From NCBI GenBank assembly GCA_030427905.1, contig JAUICL010000003.1, positions 124,001 through 188,000 of the forward strand: a stretch of 64,000 nucleotides of DNA. Reading direction: 5' to 3'. Position numbers and translations under genes: made by a program. Shown in pieces: positions 34,026 to 43,230 of this stretch. The notes under the pieces are model-generated. The model saw nothing but the letters and a program-made list of their open reading frames with translations. It searched no databases and was not told the origin of the DNA. Origin of the DNA: Bacteroidia bacterium (GTDB lineage: Bacteria > Bacteroidota > Bacteroidia > Flavobacteriales_D > Cryomorphaceae). Every line of letters begins with the position of its first letter. The first letter of the stretch is position 1.

Positions 34026-34907
34026 TCAGGACTTTTTTATTCGGTCGGCTTCGGTGGTAAAATGGTTGCGCAGGCGACGCTCTCCGTAGCGCGGGGCTAC
34101 TTGGTCGTATGCCATCATGGTTAGAAAGAACTCGTAAGGTCCATAGTATTTTTGGGAGGTGAATGTCCGAAGGAAGAAGAGCATAAGCTTTCGAGTCCAG
34201 TCGGGTAAGTGCGTTATTTTCTCCGGCTTAGATAGTGCAGCGAGCGCCAATTGGCCTATTTCTTCTTGAGTGAATATATCGGGCCCACCTACATCCAAAT
34301 CGGTGTTAGCGCGATCTAGCTCATCGAGAATGGCATTGGCCAAATCGGCACCATGGATAGGGTTCAGTCGTTTCTTTCCATCTCCAAATAGGTAAACGCG
34401 GCCCTGCCGAGCCATGTCTAGAAAATCACCCATATCAGAGTAGAACCCATTTGGACGCACCACGATATAGTCCACTCCCGATCCCTTGAGCAAGTCAACA
34501 AACTTTTCTTTGGCTTGCAGTATTTTTAGATTTCGGTGTTGGTCACCATTTAATACCGAGATGTAAACGAACTTCTTGACGCCTGCACGTTTAGCTTCTT
34601 CGAGTAGGTTAGCATTGGCCTGATAGTCCACATCCATATAGGTGAGTCCATCCTTCTGCCGCGTAATACCGATGGTGGATATCAGGACATCTACGTCCTT
34701 GAGACATCCACTTAGCGATTCTGCTTCTGTGGGTTGAGCCACTACAATTTGCTCAGGCTGTAGACCGTGTGCTTGCAGTTTTTCTGGCTTTCGAGCCATC
34801 GCCTTAAAATTAAAAGATCGACGCTTGAGCTCCTTCACAATATGGCCACCTAGGTAGCCTGTAGAGCCAGCGACTAAAACAGTTGGGTTGTTTTCTCTAA
34901 GTTTCAT
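34026..34907 (-). CDS. NAD(P)-binding oxidoreductase, NmrA/atypical SDR-like
   Basis: 293 residues from ATG 34907 (MKLRENNPTV). The Rossmann motif AGSTGYLGGHIV and dinucleotide-binding KAMARKPEKL are present. DVLISTIGITRQ and KKFVYISVLNGDQ fit atypical short-chain dehydrogenases (NmrA-like). A catalytic YxxxK is not in its usual place, so it could be a redox sensor or an NAD(P)H-quinone-type enzyme. It is downstream of the TPR/AraC regulator on the same strand and may be its target (inference). Confidence 0.85.
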   Translation of the reverse strand: MKLRENNPTVLVAGSTGYLGGHIVKELKRRSFNFKAMARKPEKLQAHGLQPEQIVVAQPTEAESLSGCLKDVDVLISTIGITRQKDGLTYMDVDYQANANLLEEAKRAGVKKFVYISVLNGDQHRNLKILQAKEKFVDLLKGSGVDYIVVRPNGFYSDMGDFLDMARQGRVYLFGDGKKRLNPIHGADLANAILDELDRANTDLDVGGPDIFTQEEIGQLALAALSKPEKITHLPDWTRKLMLFFLRTFTSQKYYGPYEFFLTMMAYDQVAPRYGERRLRNHFTTEADRIKKS

Positions 34908-35000
34908 CTGAATCGTTTTGATGGCACAAAACTCCTTCAGAATCACCGATTAAACGACCGAGATTACAAATCAGGACTTCTTTGGGTCAATCCGCAAGTA

Positions 35001-36785
35001 TCAGGTGGAATGAAGCTTAACCCATTTGCTCGGTGTCTCACCTACCGATTTCTTGAAATAGTCGTTAAAGACCGACTTAGAATTGAAGCCACATTCGTAA
35101 GCGAGACCAAGCAGGCTGAGATGTCCATATGCTGGATCGATCGCTCGCTTTTGAAACTCCGTTACCCGACTTTGATTAACAAACTCACTAAAGTTTTTTC
35201 CCACTTGATCGTTTAAGTACCAAGAGAGCTTATTGGGGTTGATACCGATCTGACTCGCCAAACCTCTAAGCGACAAGCCGGGATCTAGATAGACACCATC
35301 TTCGAAAAGCTGGTCGAGTGCTTCCCCGATCGACCTGATTTCTTCCGGGTCAATTTGGACTTTTTTTACTTCTCTTTTCTTAGTGGAACTCCCTGCTATT
35401 TTAGGAATCCGATCTGCCGAAAGCATCTCTGCGGCGAGTTGCTTAAACCGAGGCGAATGGCGCAAAGGCTCCAAGAGGGGCAAATGAACAAAATTGACGT
35501 ATTGCCCTTCCTTGTTTTCAACCACTTGTTCCAGAAGGTCTAGCCCGGCTTCAGTATCGCCCGAATGCGTGAGTAGATAAAGCTCCCATCCCACCAGCCC
35601 TGTATCTTCGATAGTCGGCAGAAATTCGGCAATTTCACGTTTCATATCTGGTGACACAGTTGGTGCATTGACAATGGCGCCCAACAGTTCGCAAGCTCTG
35701 CGGTGAATTGGGGATTCAACCCCTTCGACGTGTATGGCCAGCTTCTCGAGCTCACCGAGATCGATAAGTGCGAGAGCTTTGTAAAACAGCGAGTGCAAAA
35801 ATTTAGGATCGACCCGCAGTCCGGAATTGAAGTAGTTAAGTCCCTGTTCGCTACGCCCTTGCTGGTAGTGAATATTACCCATTGTGAACAGGTGATTGGC
35901 CGAAATAGGGTTGACTTTGAGCGCACGAGCTGTGAGTTCATCAGCTTGTTCGAAATGCCCGATAGCGATGTAGAGCTCAGCCAGGCCTTCCATTGCTTCA
36001 GAATTTACCGGGTTCAATTCAAAGGCCTTTAGATAAGCTTTTTCGCCTTCCAAAAAATTCCAGTGCCCCCAAAACTCCAACGTTCCTTTTGCGAAGTAAC
36101 CCAGATCAGACTCTGCATCTAAGGCAAACCCTTTCTCGATGTGATCGGCTGAAAGATCGAGCAAATCAGGTCGCTTAGCCCAGGAGCCAATCATGCTGTA
36201 ACAGTAGCTCAAACCGAAGTGGGGCAATGCAAAATTGGGGTCCGCGGCGATACTCTCTCCGTAGTACATCAGTGCATTCTGAAGACCTTCCCAATCCCAT
36301 TTCAAGTGATTATACCGGCCTTTTAAGTACAACTCATAGGCGTGTATGCTCACGGTAGATGGTTTGGCGAGATGCTTGGCTATTTCAAGGTGGCCGTAGT
36401 TCTCCCGAATTCGATCGGCTATGTCCAAGGCTATTTCATCTTGCAGCAAGAAAATGTCTTCCATTTCCCGGTCAAAATTTTCTGACCAGATGTGAAATCC
36501 ATTATCGGTACGCGTTAAGTGAGCGCTGATCCGCACGCGATGCCCTACCCTTCTGATGCTTCCTTCCAGCACCGTACTCACGCCCAACTCATTACCAATC
36601 AGCCGTACATCAATGCGTTTGCCTTTATAGCTGAATGAAGAAGTACGTGCCGTGACCTTTAATCCCTGAATTTTGGCCAAGGCGTTGATGATCTCTTCGG
36701 TGATTCCATCGGCCAGAAAATCATTCTCTTGATCTGCACTCAGGTTTTCGAAGGGAAGTACGGCAATGGACTTTTGGTTGGTCAT
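35001..36785 (-). CDS. Regulator with TolB-like N-terminal domain, TPRs and AraC-type DNA-binding domain
   Basis: 594 residues with three parts. Residues 1-140 are the TolB-like/FlgO-type domain seen at the front of adenylate-cyclase and TPR proteins (SIAVLPFENLSADQEND, GITEEIINAL). Residues about 150-400 are tetratricopeptide repeats. Residues about 480-594 are an AraC helix-turn-helix (LRGLASQIGINPNKLSWYLN and LLGLAYECGFNSKSVFNDYFKK). It has no membrane helix, so it is a one-component cytosolic regulator. The probable ligand or partner is unknown. The oxidoreductase immediately downstream is a likely member of its regulon. Confidence 0.9.
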   Translation of the reverse strand: MTNQKSIAVLPFENLSADQENDFLADGITEEIINALAKIQGLKVTARTSSFSYKGKRIDVRLIGNELGVSTVLEGSIRRVGHRVRISAHLTRTDNGFHIWSENFDREMEDIFLLQDEIALDIADRIRENYGHLEIAKHLAKPSTVSIHAYELYLKGRYNHLKWDWEGLQNALMYYGESIAADPNFALPHFGLSYCYSMIGSWAKRPDLLDLSADHIEKGFALDAESDLGYFAKGTLEFWGHWNFLEGEKAYLKAFELNPVNSEAMEGLAELYIAIGHFEQADELTARALKVNPISANHLFTMGNIHYQQGRSEQGLNYFNSGLRVDPKFLHSLFYKALALIDLGELEKLAIHVEGVESPIHRRACELLGAIVNAPTVSPDMKREIAEFLPTIEDTGLVGWELYLLTHSGDTEAGLDLLEQVVENKEGQYVNFVHLPLLEPLRHSPRFKQLAAEMLSADRIPKIAGSSTKKREVKKVQIDPEEIRSIGEALDQLFEDGVYLDPGLSLRGLASQIGINPNKLSWYLNDQVGKNFSEFVNQSRVTEFQKRAIDPAYGHLSLLGLAYECGFNSKSVFNDYFKKSVGETPSKWVKLHST

Positions 36786-37245
36786 TCTAAGAGGTAATCG
36801 GTATGAATAGGGAACTCAATAATAGTGACTTAGAAATAAAGATGCAGGAAACCTCCACATGAATTTTAAAATATCGGTACGATTCTGGTCGGATTCGAAT
36901 TTCAGAATCCACAAATAAAGGAACATTCTACCACTTGCTTCCTAACTCGCCTACCAACCACCACAGGCCTGTGCCCTTCCTTTGTCAAAGCGACTGAGAC
37001 TGGATTGGTTGATATTTTTCCCTTATTTGAAAAGCATGTGTAGAGTGAAGCGGAGAAATTCATTACTCGGATTAGAACTAGCTGGATCTAATACCAGTTT
37101 AGAAAAATTTAGAAACGATCAATCAGCCATTAGGTTCAATAGCTATATACTGCGCATGCCGAAGTCTGTGCCACCGCTAGCACATCACACCGGACGCTTC
37201 AGGCTTAGTATGTGATTCAAGTGTAGAATTTCAGGCAAAGTTAAA

Positions 37246-37277
37246 GTTGTCCGATAAGACAACATTCTTTATCTTTG
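37246..37277 (+). promoter_or_regulatory. Promoter of the HigBA-like toxin-antitoxin pair
   Basis: TATCTTTG (37270-37277) matches the -7 consensus. GTTG (37246-37249, 3 of 4) lies 20 bp upstream. The toxin ATG at 37282 is only 4 bp downstream, so the transcript is nearly leaderless. The interval 36786-37245 shows no supported gene; a 77-codon frame at 36982-37215 has no coding character. Confidence 0.65.
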
Positions 37278-37281
37278 ATGT

Positions 37282-37622
37282 ATGTCGAAAAAGCGAGAGC
37301 TATTTTTCTTCAAGGATTACTTTGAAAAGTTTTTGACAGTCAAGATGACAAGGTCAAAAAGAAAATATTGTGGACTTTACGGGTGATCACTGAACTAGAT
37401 CAAGTTCCTGAGATTTATTTAAAGCACATCAAGAACTCTTCGGGAATTTACGAAATCAGAGTCCAGGTCGGGAACAACATATTTCGAATCTTCTGCTTCT
37501 TCGATATCGACAAATTGGTAGTCATTGGTCACGGATTCCAAAAAAAGACTCAAAAGACACCGAAGCAACAAATTGAGAGAGCCGAACAAATAAAACGGGA
37601 ATATTATGAAAGCAAGGAATAG
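37282..37622 (+). pseudogene. HigB/RelE-like toxin with a one-base frameshift near the N-terminus
   Basis: The frame from ATG 37282 reads MSKKRELFFFKDYFEKF and then shifts at a run of five T (37330-37334). Adding one T restores DSQDDKVKKKILWTLRVI and the rest of the domain, with YEIRVQVGNNIFRIFCFF and QKKTQKTP, which matches the intact homologue at 42783-43124. Without correction the toxin cannot be made from this start; a shorter product from TTG 37368 would lack the first helix. It overlaps the antitoxin gene by 17 bp. It is either an inactivated toxin or a sequencing error in a homopolymer. Confidence 0.8.
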
Positions 37623-37914
37623 AAACCTGACGAGTCTTGACGAGTTCATCGACAAGAAAGTCGGTAAAATCGGTACAGAAAGTCGGGAGCTATTTGAGAG
37701 TGAATATGACACGTATAAGCTCGGCGTTCTAATCCAGCAAGCCCGCGAGAAAAAGGGGTTGACACAAGAACAGCTGGCTAAACTTGCGGGAACCAACAAG
37801 TCTTACATTTCGAGATTAGAACGGAATTTAAAGGACATCCGATTCTCGACTCTACAGCGCATTATCAATGATGGACTAGGTGGACACCTTGATATCTCAA
37901 TCAACTTGGACTAA
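37606..37914 (+). CDS. XRE-family antitoxin (HigA-like)
   Basis: 102 residues. The helix-turn-helix covers about residues 45-98: IQQAREKKGLTQEQLAKLAGTNKSYISRLER. The N-terminal 40 residues (SLDEFIDKKVGKIGTESRELFESEY) are the toxin-neutralising extension typical of HigA-like antitoxins encoded after their toxin. It overlaps the toxin gene and probably represses the shared promoter. It is intact, unlike its partner. Confidence 0.92.
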   Translation: MKARNRNLTSLDEFIDKKVGKIGTESRELFESEYDTYKLGVLIQQAREKKGLTQEQLAKLAGTNKSYISRLERNLKDIRFSTLQRIINDGLGGHLDISINLD

Positions 37915-38005
37915 TAAACGAAGTGCGCAAGCCCAACATTGTGCTTAGTGCATAGCATCCTAAGGTCGGCTGCGACGTTGTACGCGAGCCAGATGGATTA
38001 AATTA

Positions 38006-38527
38006 ATGAGAAAGCGAAATTTCATAGAAAACATAAGTGCGTTGTCGAAATTTCGTCTTGCATTAAGAAAGCTGTCGGAAAAGTCTTTGCTGGAAAACTC
38101 CCTGTACCGACATGTTCTCACGGGTGAACTGTGGGAGCGGTACGAGTTTGACTGTACAGACCAGTATTCTTTTGGAACTGGTTTCCGCACCTATCCCTAT
38201 CCCGAAACTTCGGAGTTAATCCAAACAGCTTTAACTTCAGATTTTGATGATGAAATTATCGGCGCTTGCCGCCTACTATACAGACTTGAGTTTATCGGAA
38301 TTGAATTCAGAGAGTATTTGGTTAAAGGAATGGAAGGTAAGTCCAAGAATATTTCTGAAAAAAGGTTCGCTCTAATCTATGAATATGCGAACTTGGGTAA
38401 CCAAGGAAATCTGAGGGAAATCATGAATAAGACTAATGGAGAGATTGAAGAAGATTTCGATTATTACCAGGATTTATATCATCGAGCCTTGGAATTAAAA
38501 AGAAGAATTAATGCCAATAAGGTGTGA
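38006..38527 (+). CDS. Hypothetical protein in the accessory zone
   Basis: 173 residues, no signal peptide or membrane helix. It is rich in charged residues and mostly helical (LYHRALELKRRINANK, EKRFALIYEYANLG). No family is recognised. It lies 91 bp after the antitoxin gene and shares the AT-rich character of the neighbouring genes. Confidence 0.55.
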   Translation: MRKRNFIENISALSKFRLALRKLSEKSLLENSLYRHVLTGELWERYEFDCTDQYSFGTGFRTYPYPETSELIQTALTSDFDDEIIGACRLLYRLEFIGIEFREYLVKGMEGKSKNISEKRFALIYEYANLGNQGNLREIMNKTNGEIEEDFDYYQDLYHRALELKRRINANKV

Positions 38528-38589
38528 AATGTATAGATTCAGAACGTTAGTCGCGACAACTTAAACTGAGCGATGGGCATAATAAATAA

Positions 38590-39165
38590 ATGGAAGATAT
38601 CTTTTCTAAATTTTCATCTGGGAACATCAAATGTAAGTATCAGGTAGTGAAATTGGAGTTTAAGCCATGGCGAAAAATTGTGGCTTTGTTTTTTTATCTC
38701 TTTCCTTTGTTTCTACCGTTCATATTGTCGAACGGACTAATTGCAATAATTTCTAGTTCATTGTGCCTTTTTTTCGTTTCGCCGCAGTTAGTGAAACAAT
38801 TTTTACCTTACAGTAGAACCGAGCAACTACTAATTTTCGAAGGTGAATCAATAAGATTGGAAGTTGGGAACACAAAAGTTTGGGAGTATCCAATTAAAAA
38901 AATAAAATGGATCAAAGCATGGGTCGGAATTGGACCTTACTTGCCAACAAAAACTGGTGGATTGAGCAATGCGGTGGTAATAAATCTCGAATTTGACATT
39001 GACAATTCAAACCACAACTTCTCTCTTAAAAACGAACTCTATTTCAGCGATGATGATCAATCACATTTTAGAAGGATCCCTCCAAACCTGTGGTGCACAC
39101 TGGAATTGATTCAGGAGAAATTCAGATTAAAAGTGCTTAATAAAAGTGGAAAAGAAAGGAGTTAA
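38590..39165 (+). CDS. Membrane protein with two N-terminal helices and a cytosolic domain, unknown function
   Basis: 191 residues. Two adjacent membrane helices lie at about 30-46 and 48-65; the rest is a soluble domain with beta-rich sequence (LLIFEGESIRLEVGNTKVWEYP). This could be a PH-like fold as in other small membrane proteins, but that is only a guess. No motifs. It lies 62 bp after the preceding hypothetical gene. Confidence 0.55.
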   Translation: MEDIFSKFSSGNIKCKYQVVKLEFKPWRKIVALFFYLFPLFLPFILSNGLIAIISSSLCLFFVSPQLVKQFLPYSRTEQLLIFEGESIRLEVGNTKVWEYPIKKIKWIKAWVGIGPYLPTKTGGLSNAVVINLEFDIDNSNHNFSLKNELYFSDDDQSHFRRIPPNLWCTLELIQEKFRLKVLNKSGKERS

Positions 39166-39275
39166 ATTCTAAAGGGAAGAGAACTGATCTTAAAACTTGA
39201 AGAAATTGGTTCTGGCCAAGTTAGAAACCAAGTATATTTCTTGGACTCGGATGCTAGAGAAGTGAAGAAATGGTC

Positions 39276-39365
39276 ATGAGTAAACCTAAAATACCGGGTA
39301 AGAAGTTTGGCCAAACTCTGGGTACTATTGCCAGAACTCGTGATAATTTTGGATATTTAGAATAA
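39276..39365 (+). other. Possible 29-residue ORF or gene remnant
   Basis: ATG 39276 opens a short basic frame (MSKPKIPGKKFGQ...). Its start overlaps the stop of another open stretch (about 39167-39279, no ATG) in the ATGA manner of coupled genes. Both may be the remains of a decayed pair such as a toxin-antitoxin module. No family is recognised. Confidence 0.2.
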
Positions 39366-39376
39366 ATAAGTAGGAA

Positions 39377-39619
39377 ATGGCAACAGTTGATAAAATAAGA
39401 AGTCAGTTAATCGACAAAATAATGGCTATTAAGAATAAAGATTTTCTGGAAGCCCTCGATAACCTTGTAGCTTCTAGCAGTTCGGCTTCAGACGTTGTAG
39501 AACTTACGTCTGAGCAAAAAGAGATGCTCGAAATGAGTGAAATGGATATTGAAGCCGGTCGACTTATTTCTCAAGACGCAATGAACAAACGTAATCTTGA
39601 ATGGCTAAACGGACAGTAG
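39377..39619 (+). CDS. Antitoxin of a ParDE/RelBE-like pair
   Basis: 80 residues. The pattern (IRSQLIDKIMAIKNKDFLEALDNL, then LTSEQKEMLEMSEMDIEAGRLIS) is that of short Bacteroidota antitoxins that precede a RelE/ParE toxin; the C-terminal acidic helix wraps the toxin. It overlaps the toxin gene by 19 bp, so the two are translationally coupled. The DNA-binding part is not clear. Confidence 0.85.
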   Translation: MATVDKIRSQLIDKIMAIKNKDFLEALDNLVASSSSASDVVELTSEQKEMLEMSEMDIEAGRLISQDAMNKRNLEWLNGQ

Positions 39620-39915
39620 TTTGGACAAGAACAGCAGACATTCAATACGCCGGCATTCTTCAATTCTGGGTCGATAAAAACAAATCAAATACTTACTCGA
39701 AGAAGCTAATAAAGCGGGTATCCGCTCGCACCGAGCAAATTGCCAAGAATCCCTTTCTCTATAAATCAGCTGACTTCAAGAATACGCGTGTAGCCTCTCT
39801 TGGACATTTCAGTATATATTACCAAGTGCTCGAGAATAAGATAATTGTTACCGCATTCTGGGACAATAGACAGGACTCCAAAAAATTGATGGAAATTTTA
39901 AAGGCTAAAAAATAA
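39601..39915 (+). CDS. RelE/ParE-family toxin
   Basis: 104 residues with the RelE/ParE fold pattern: N-terminal VVWTRTADIQYAGILQFW, central ARTEQIAKNPFLYKS, and C-terminal HFSIYYQVLENKIIVTAFWDNRQD. The FWDNRQDSKKL tail is typical of the Bacteroidota ParE-like branch. Members inhibit DNA gyrase or cleave mRNA; which applies here is unknown. The frame is intact. It follows its antitoxin directly. Confidence 0.9.
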   Translation: MAKRTVVWTRTADIQYAGILQFWVDKNKSNTYSKKLIKRVSARTEQIAKNPFLYKSADFKNTRVASLGHFSIYYQVLENKIIVTAFWDNRQDSKKLMEILKAKK

Positions 39916-40162
39916 CAATTGACAGTCTTCGTAGCTGATACTGACAAACCTTTTGGCAGGCATACGTTTCTTGTCAGTGCCTATTAGAAACACACTTCTC
40001 AAACAAAAAGTCATGAACTAAATCTAATATAGTTGGCCACGCTAGTGTGAGATATGCCATTCTTCAACTTAGTGTTGTCCCTCAACCTTGCCCCAAATCT
40101 CTTCAAGAAAAATCAATTGAAGATGTTACTTTTCAGGAGCTAACTTCGTCACATAGGCGACT

Positions 40163-42775
40163 ATGACCAAAAAACTCCTTTTAACCACCATCTTGGCTTG
40201 CTTTGCGGCGGCCATTTCCTTCGCACAAAACTTAAGCGGCCTCGTCCTGGACGACGAGGGAAATCCGCTGGCTTTTACTACCATTTTCATTAAAGAAACG
40301 GGAAGCGGAAGCATTTCAAATGAAGCGGGTAAATACGAGCTTCGTCTCGATCCAGGAACCTACAACATCATTTTTCAGCACCTGGGCTACCAAACCCAAA
40401 AACTAAATGTTACCGTGACCAATGCGAAGCAACGCAGAGATGTGGTGATGGTCAAGCAGGCCTACCTTCTTCAGGAGGCTGAGATAGACGGCGGAAAGGA
40501 AGACCCCTCCTACCCTGTGATCAGAAAGGCGCAGGCCAAAAGCGCCTACCACCGTCAGCAAGTGGAGAAGTACACCTGCGAAGTATACCTAAAAGGTGGC
40601 GGTAGATTGGTCTCGGTGCCGTGGTTTTTGGAGTCGGCGCTCGAAGAAGAAGGGATCGACACCTCGGCCACTTTCGTGACGGAGAGTATTTCAGAGATCA
40701 CATACACTCGACCTAACAATTACGAAGAAAAAGTCATCAGCATCCGCACTTCGGGCGATTCGCGAAATACGAGTCCGATGAACTACGTGAACGGGTCATT
40801 TTACGACCCCAAGGTGGGTGGGCTGGTATCGCCCCTTGCACCAAACGCCTTTGCATACTACAAGTTTCGCCATATCCGAACCTTTGAAGACCAAGGGTTT
40901 CAGATCAACGAGATCAAAGTTATGCCGCGCAGCCGCGGTGAAGACGTGGTTTCGGGCTATATCTACATCGTAGAAGATCTCTGGTGTATTCACAGCCTCG
41001 ACTTTAGTTCTCAGGTGCAAGGAATCAAGGTCGATTTCAAGCAAATTTTTACGCCGGTACGCGAGGCGGTTTGGATGCCGGTTTCCCACCAGTTCGACGG
41101 CAGCGGGAAGATTCTGGGTGTGGCCTTCGAATTTCAATACCTCGCCACCGTGAGCAAATACGATGTGGAGCTCAACACCGATCTCGCTACCGATTTTGTG
41201 CTATTGGATGAGAAATCGGAGAAGGATGAAATCGAAGCACGGGATGAGAAGCTCGAAATAGCCGTTCCAGATATGAGCGAAACCGAAGAGAAGCTAGTCA
41301 ATGGCGATGAAGTGACTCGAAAGGAGCTCCGCAAATTACTTAGGGAATACGAGAAAGAATCGCGTAAGGAGAAGGAGGAGCCCACAGTGATGGAAACGCG
41401 GAAGATGAGCATCGACTCCCTCGCCTACAAGAGCGATAGCGCCTACTGGGCAGAAAAAAGGCCGATAGCACTTACCACGCGAGAAGTGAAGGGCTACGCC
41501 GTGCAAGACAGCATGGTAGCGGCTCAGGAAGCCAAGGCCATTGGCGACACCCTTGACATCGGTGAGAAGGGATTTAAAGCTTCGCATCTTCTATTGGGAA
41601 ACCGATACAACTTGGGCAAGGACAATTATCTGGAGCTAAAACCGCTCTGGACTGGGATCAATTTCAATACAGTAGATGGTTGGAATGGAGAGGTGAGAAT
41701 GGAGTATTTCAAGCGATTTGATAGCAACAGGCGGTTGCGCATTTCACCCGCTGCCAGATATGGATTCTCTCGCGAGAAGTTTATGGCTAAGGTAGATGGA
41801 GAATACCGCTATGGATCAGGGCTCAAGAAAGGAGTCATCGAAGCTAGTGGTGGATCCTACTACAGCCAGTTCAACCCAAAAAATCCACTTGACCCTTTCT
41901 TAAACACTTTCATTTCCTTGTTTAACGAGCGAAACTATATGAAGGTCTACGACAAAAACTGGGGTGAAGTGGAATGGCGGCATATGGTGCGCCACAACGT
42001 GACATTGGCCGTGCGCAGCTCCTACACAGAGCGTATTGAAACCTTCAACTCTACCAGCCAGGTCTGGACCAAGCACGATCACCGCAGCTACACAGCCAAC
42101 GCTCCCGAAAACGTGGAGTTGGCTTCTACTAGCTTTGACCGTTCTACGGCGTTCAAGGCCCGTATTGCCTTGGATATTCGCCCTGGCGCTCGGTATCGGA
42201 AGTCGGAGGACAATTACTACCGCGTCAATCGCCCACCTAGGCTGGTTCTAGCCTACGAGAAGGCCATCCCGGGTGTGGCCGACGCATTTATCGATTACGA
42301 TTTAGCCACGGCTTCACTTGAGCACAGGTTTGATTTCAACCTGTTCGGAAAGTTTGGATTTAAGACTACCGCCGGAAAGTTTTTGAGAGATGATCGGATG
42401 GATTTCACAGATTTTGCGCACTTCCAAGGCAATCAGACAGCCCTGACCCGAAATGGCCAGATGAAAGGCTATGCCATGTTGCCATACTACGCCCTTTCGA
42501 CGGGCGATGAGTTCTGGAGCACGTACCTAAACTATGAATTCCGACAGTTCCTATTCACCAATATCACCGCCTTAAGGCTAACCGGTGTGAAGGAAAATAT
42601 CAATGTCAACCATTTGATCACACCATCGGTACAGAACTATCTCGAAGTGGGGTACAGCGTCGACAATATCTTCCGTTTTCTGCGGTTTGACCTTACCGCG
42701 AGCTTTATTGATGGGAAGTATGAAGATTTCCAATTCCAGATCGGTATCACATCAGACATGTTGACATTTGATTGA
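40163..42775 (+). CDS. Outer-membrane protein with carboxypeptidase-like domain and DUF5686
   Basis: 870 residues with a signal peptide ending ISFAQ (1-21). Residues about 23-105 are a CarbopepD_reg-like beta-sandwich (LSGLVLDDEGNPLAFTTIFI). The remainder is the DUF5686 region, large and beta-rich, with an acidic/basic helical insert (about 350-450, EYEKESRKEKEEP) and a C-terminal barrel-like part. The family is specific to Bacteroidota, resembles TonB-dependent receptors without a plug, and has no established substrate. A weak -7 box (TACTTTTC, 40127-40134) precedes it. Confidence 0.88.
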   Translation: MTKKLLLTTILACFAAAISFAQNLSGLVLDDEGNPLAFTTIFIKETGSGSISNEAGKYELRLDPGTYNIIFQHLGYQTQKLNVTVTNAKQRRDVVMVKQAYLLQEAEIDGGKEDPSYPVIRKAQAKSAYHRQQVEKYTCEVYLKGGGRLVSVPWFLESALEEEGIDTSATFVTESISEITYTRPNNYEEKVISIRTSGDSRNTSPMNYVNGSFYDPKVGGLVSPLAPNAFAYYKFRHIRTFEDQGFQINEIKVMPRSRGEDVVSGYIYIVEDLWCIHSLDFSSQVQGIKVDFKQIFTPVREAVWMPVSHQFDGSGKILGVAFEFQYLATVSKYDVELNTDLATDFVLLDEKSEKDEIEARDEKLEIAVPDMSETEEKLVNGDEVTRKELRKLLREYEKESRKEKEEPTVMETRKMSIDSLAYKSDSAYWAEKRPIALTTREVKGYAVQDSMVAAQEAKAIGDTLDIGEKGFKASHLLLGNRYNLGKDNYLELKPLWTGINFNTVDGWNGEVRMEYFKRFDSNRRLRISPAARYGFSREKFMAKVDGEYRYGSGLKKGVIEASGGSYYSQFNPKNPLDPFLNTFISLFNERNYMKVYDKNWGEVEWRHMVRHNVTLAVRSSYTERIETFNSTSQVWTKHDHRSYTANAPENVELASTSFDRSTAFKARIALDIRPGARYRKSEDNYYRVNRPPRLVLAYEKAIPGVADAFIDYDLATASLEHRFDFNLFGKFGFKTTAGKFLRDDRMDFTDFAHFQGNQTALTRNGQMKGYAMLPYYALSTGDEFWSTYLNYEFRQFLFTNITALRLTGVKENINVNHLITPSVQNYLEVGYSVDNIFRFLRFDLTASFIDGKYEDFQFQIGITSDMLTFD

Positions 42776-42782
42776 TGCCACT

Positions 42783-43124
42783 ATGCACGAGAGAAGGATT
42801 ACTAAATACGGCGACCATTTTGATCAGTTCTATGCTCAACACGACCAAAAGGTGAAGGACAAAATTGATTGGACATTAGATCAAATCAAGTCCTTAGACC
42901 ATGTTCCTGCCGATCATTTAAAGCATCTGGTTGGAAGCGAAGGCCTATATGAGATTCGGATACACACGGAAGGCAATCAATACAGGATTTTCTGCTTTTT
43001 TGCCGACGACAACCAACTCGTCTTACTCAATGCGATTCAAAAGAAAAGCCGTAAAACACACCACCACGATCTGGCCCACGCCGCCGAATTAAAACATGCC
43101 TTTTTGGAAGGTAGGAATGGATAG
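42783..43124 (+). CDS. Orphan HigB/RelE-like toxin
   Basis: 113 residues from ATG 42783; its start lies just after the DUF5686 stop codon (8 bp). The domain carries YEIRIHTEGNQYRIFCFF and QKKSRKTH, closely resembling the toxin at 37282. Here the frame is intact, but no XRE antitoxin follows: the next 100 bases have no helix-turn-helix and then give way to palindromic repeats. Either the antitoxin was lost or displaced, or the toxin is neutralised elsewhere, for instance by the related antitoxin at 37606 (inference). Confidence 0.85.
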   Translation: MHERRITKYGDHFDQFYAQHDQKVKDKIDWTLDQIKSLDHVPADHLKHLVGSEGLYEIRIHTEGNQYRIFCFFADDNQLVLLNAIQKKSRKTHHHDLAHAAELKHAFLEGRNG

Positions 43125-43230
43125 TGGCGGCGGAATTTTGGTTGAAATCGAAAATGATTTAACGAATGATCCATTTAATGCTACTTTTTCAATCATTTGC
43201 CATTTCTCGATATGAAATCATAGGTCGTTA

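Noticed and set aside
36982-37215. 77-codon ORF in the gap before the toxin-antitoxin pair
   Set aside because: No start context, no recognisable domain and unbiased composition; treated as non-coding.
43117-43220. Short ORF after the orphan toxin as a possible antitoxin
   Set aside because: About 32 codons with no helix-turn-helix or acidic helix; too short for an antitoxin of this family.
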